DNA of 9,242 nucleotides from JBDSTZ01 sp039927975. GTDB lineage: Bacteria > Pseudomonadota > Gammaproteobacteria > Burkholderiales > Burkholderiaceae_D. The notes under the pieces were generated by a model. That model worked only from the letters and a program-made list of their open reading frames with translations. It did no database searches and was not told the origin of the DNA. The stretch is from the NCBI GenBank assembly GCA_039927975.1, contig JBDSTZ010000023.1, forward strand, positions 1 to 9,242. Direction: 5' to 3'. The stretch's first letter is position 1; each line of letters begins with the position of its first letter. The position numbers and the translations under genes were made by a program. Positions 8,501 to 9,242 of this stretch are shown piece by piece.

Positions 8501-9242
8501 GCCGACCTGGAGATCCAGTCGATGCCGTTCGCATCGATCGTCATGCCGCGCTCCATCAGGTCGGTCCAGCTGCGGCCGGCGTCGACCGAGGTGAAGATGC
8601 GGTCGCCCCAAGTGGGTGCCGGATCCTGCCGCTGCGGCAACCAGGTGTTGACACTCGAGGCGACCAGGTGCTTGGGATTGCTCGGGTCGACGCTGATGCC
8701 GCCGAACGCCATGCTTTTGCCGGCCGGCGTCACGTTGGTCCAGACGCCGCCAATGATGTTGTATTCCCAGATCTGGCCCTGGTCCAACGGCTCGCTTGCC
8801 GATCCCCCGTGCGGCCCGGCGCCGTTGCCGTAGGTCAGATACAGGCGGCCTTTGGAGGTGAGCGCGGCGCGCTGCGGTATCAGGCCAGCCGGCGCGCCGG
8901 CTACGGGGGCGAAGGTGGCGCCGCCATCCTTGCTCAAATATAGGCTGGGGCCAACCGCGCCATACCGCGACACGCCGACGAAGATGCGCTTGGCCGTGCC
9001 TTGCGTGACACTGGCGGGATCGAGCAGCACGAAGTTGATACCAACGCCGTTCGGCGTGCCGTTGACGTTGAGCCCGTTGACGCGGCTCCAGGTGGCGCCC
9101 GAATCGACGCTTTTGAACAGGCCATTGTTGTGCGTGCCCACGAACAGCACATTGCTCGAACCCGGGTCGACTTGCAGGCGCTCGCCGGTCCCGCGGCCCA
9201 TGCCGCTGCCAACCTTGAACTGCGCGCTCACGTCGGTGACCG
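5545..9242 (-). CDS. GH74-CBM2-GH5-CBM multimodular xyloglucanase/endoglucanase (N-terminus beyond window)
   Basis: At least 1231 residues; the frame is open to the right edge. Numbering here counts from the GTG at 9231, which is internal and not the real start. Residues 1-597 are a GH74 double beta-propeller with about eight Asp-box repeats (SVDSGATW 41-48, SIDQGATW 533-540), the GRGTGERLQVDP motif (12-23) and GIEETVVF (288-295) leading to GDYDGF, where Asp311 is the probable second catalytic acid. The first catalytic Asp and signal peptide lie outside the window. Residues 602-701 are CBM2-like, bounded by Cys604 and Cys701. A ten-proline linker (706-715) leads to a GH5 barrel (719-1088) with NIHWDGGWL, acid/base Glu880 in ASANEP and nucleophile Glu1014 in VLGEFGAM. 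Residues 1089-1228 are a beta-rich, Trp-rich domain, probably another carbohydrate-binding module of unassigned family. The enzyme should attack xyloglucan or cellulose with two active sites. GC content falls sharply at the linker. Confidence 0.93.
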   Translation of the reverse strand, partial: VTDVSAQFKVGSGMGRGTGERLQVDPGSSNVLFVGTHNNGLFKSVDSGATWSRVNGLNVNGTPNGVGINFVLLDPASVTQGTAKRIFVGVSRYGAVGPSLYLSKDGGATFAPVAGAPAGLIPQRAALTSKGRLYLTYGNGAGPHGGSASEPLDQGQIWEYNIIGGVWTNVTPAGKSMAFGGISVDPSNPKHLVASSVNTWLPQRQDPAPTWGDRIFTSVDAGRSWTDLMERGMTIDANGIDWISRSAIHWASSIEFDPFDPKSVWVVSGNGLFKTSDIDAARSSWKFDVRGIEETVVFGAESIPNGPLVSVLGDYDGFIQDAPDQYGVQHNPAMGTTTGLAVAAWAQQVMARVGDKLYTSTNRGNSWEQAPSIMAAKGNLALSADGLVLLHSPENSTTTYRSTNAGASWTAVAGLSVNNARPVADPVNPAKFYVYDRDTGKLLASIDGGVSFSPAAQLAGGGSTFLRATPGVEGDLWACLNAGGLAHSTNSGATFTKVSTLGSCEALGLGKAAPGASHPTLYMWGVVSSARGLLRSIDQGATWVRVNDDAHQYGGPQMGWITGDMNTYGTVYMSTPGRGIAYGKIDPAGDVAVTPQVYVPPPKNADCKYVLTEFVWWGGGAADVQITNNGSSAIHGWTVDWTYADDAQVNAIYGGTLMGSKPSYSATPDGNSDIYPGQTVSFRVLFSQSTEKPGPVPLVFGDVCNTPVPPPPPPPPPPVQLYPSYNSAPIAPDATGMGSSATQLAAKMKLGTNIGNTMEAWGCNPAGETCWGQPLVSAAYVKLVKDSGLDAIRIPVSWDQYADQTTGKISDVWLNRVKQVVQYAVDNGLYAIVNIHWDGGWLESNFSQEKKDAVNAKQKAYWEQIATQLRDFDEHVLFASANEPAAETPAAIAVLQTYHQTFVNAVRSTGGKNAYRVLVIQAPRTDIDLAANSWDALPTDTIAGRQMAEVHYYPWSFTLQGEDADYSQVFCYWGKDFHSTTDTYRNSTREEEDFTDAQFAKMKTKFADKGIPVVLGEFGAMLRTQPPCADLPLHRASRAYYGQYVTQSALAHGMLPFYWEIGVDPALLFDRSTPAVGDSQLLDGLLIGAGKAVALKAGPHSWTVNSDATDISSASNMQVTLNKDGAAVGYDFANPVNWSGATLKVVLNFDQAFVSDRDGGMAGLLQFFTYTDGWTASEWNCWTGYKALVAGQDTEFTCSAFGLQNAKGLGIQFFANAGSVTIKRATIKLAE
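7087..7116 (-). repeat. GC-only trinucleotide run encoding a ten-proline linker
   Basis: Thirty bases of GGA/GGC-type triplets on the + strand encode ten consecutive prolines on the - strand, between the CBM2-like module and the GH5 module. The stretch is a stiff interdomain linker, typical of secreted modular hydrolases. Mixed CCG/CCT codons reduce but do not remove slippage potential; a change in copy number by whole triplets would stay in frame. It marks the boundary between the GC-rich and the less GC-rich halves of the gene. Confidence 0.9.

Noticed and set aside
7780..8943. 387-codon + strand frame opposite the GH74 module
   Set aside because: Low-complexity Arg/Gly/Ala/Val content antisense to strongly conserved GH74 sequence; a codon-bias shadow.
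9229..9231. GTG at 9231 as the real start of the large enzyme
   Set aside because: The frame stays open to the window edge and the GH74 fold needs an N-terminal portion, including its first catalytic Asp and a signal peptide, that is absent here.

Overview
The window is a plant-cell-wall polysaccharide degradation locus from a GC-rich Gram-negative bacterium. The proteins carry classical proteobacterial signal peptides and one lipobox. Composition and gene content would fit a soil or plant-associated proteobacterium, for example the Massilia/Duganella group or a cellulolytic gammaproteobacterium, but no marker gene is present, so the taxon is inference only.

Layout on the + strand: (1) the C-terminal 175 residues of a GH51 alpha-L-arabinofuranosidase, cut by the left edge; (2) 70 bases later, a complete secreted paralogue (600-2147); (3) a 554-base intergenic region that becomes AT-rich towards its right end and holds a GC-rich hairpin and a 14-bp perfect palindrome; (4) a GH5 endo-glucanase-type lipoprotein (2702-3967). 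A 119-base convergent gap follows, with two strong hairpins acting as terminators for both strands.

Layout on the - strand, reading from the right edge: a very large multimodular enzyme (5545 to beyond 9242) built as GH74 double beta-propeller (N-terminus outside the window) - CBM2-like module - ten-proline linker - GH5 catalytic module - C-terminal beta-rich, Trp-rich putative carbohydrate-binding module. Only 12 bases after its stop is a Sde182-like (DUF1593) exported protein with a nucleoside-hydrolase-like fold and an Ig/PKD-like C-terminal domain (4087-5532).

The enzymes fit together as a hemicellulose, probably xyloglucan, system: GH74 and GH5 cut the beta-1,4-glucan backbone, GH51 enzymes remove arabinofuranosyl branches, and the Sde182-like protein is an accessory factor found in cellulolytic bacteria with no settled enzymatic role. 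The most notable points are the GH74/GH5 double-catalytic fusion, an abrupt GC drop exactly at its proline linker suggesting module shuffling, and the presence of a stand-alone paralogue of the same GH5 module facing it across the terminator. No RNA genes, insertion sequences, integrases or CRISPR arrays were seen.
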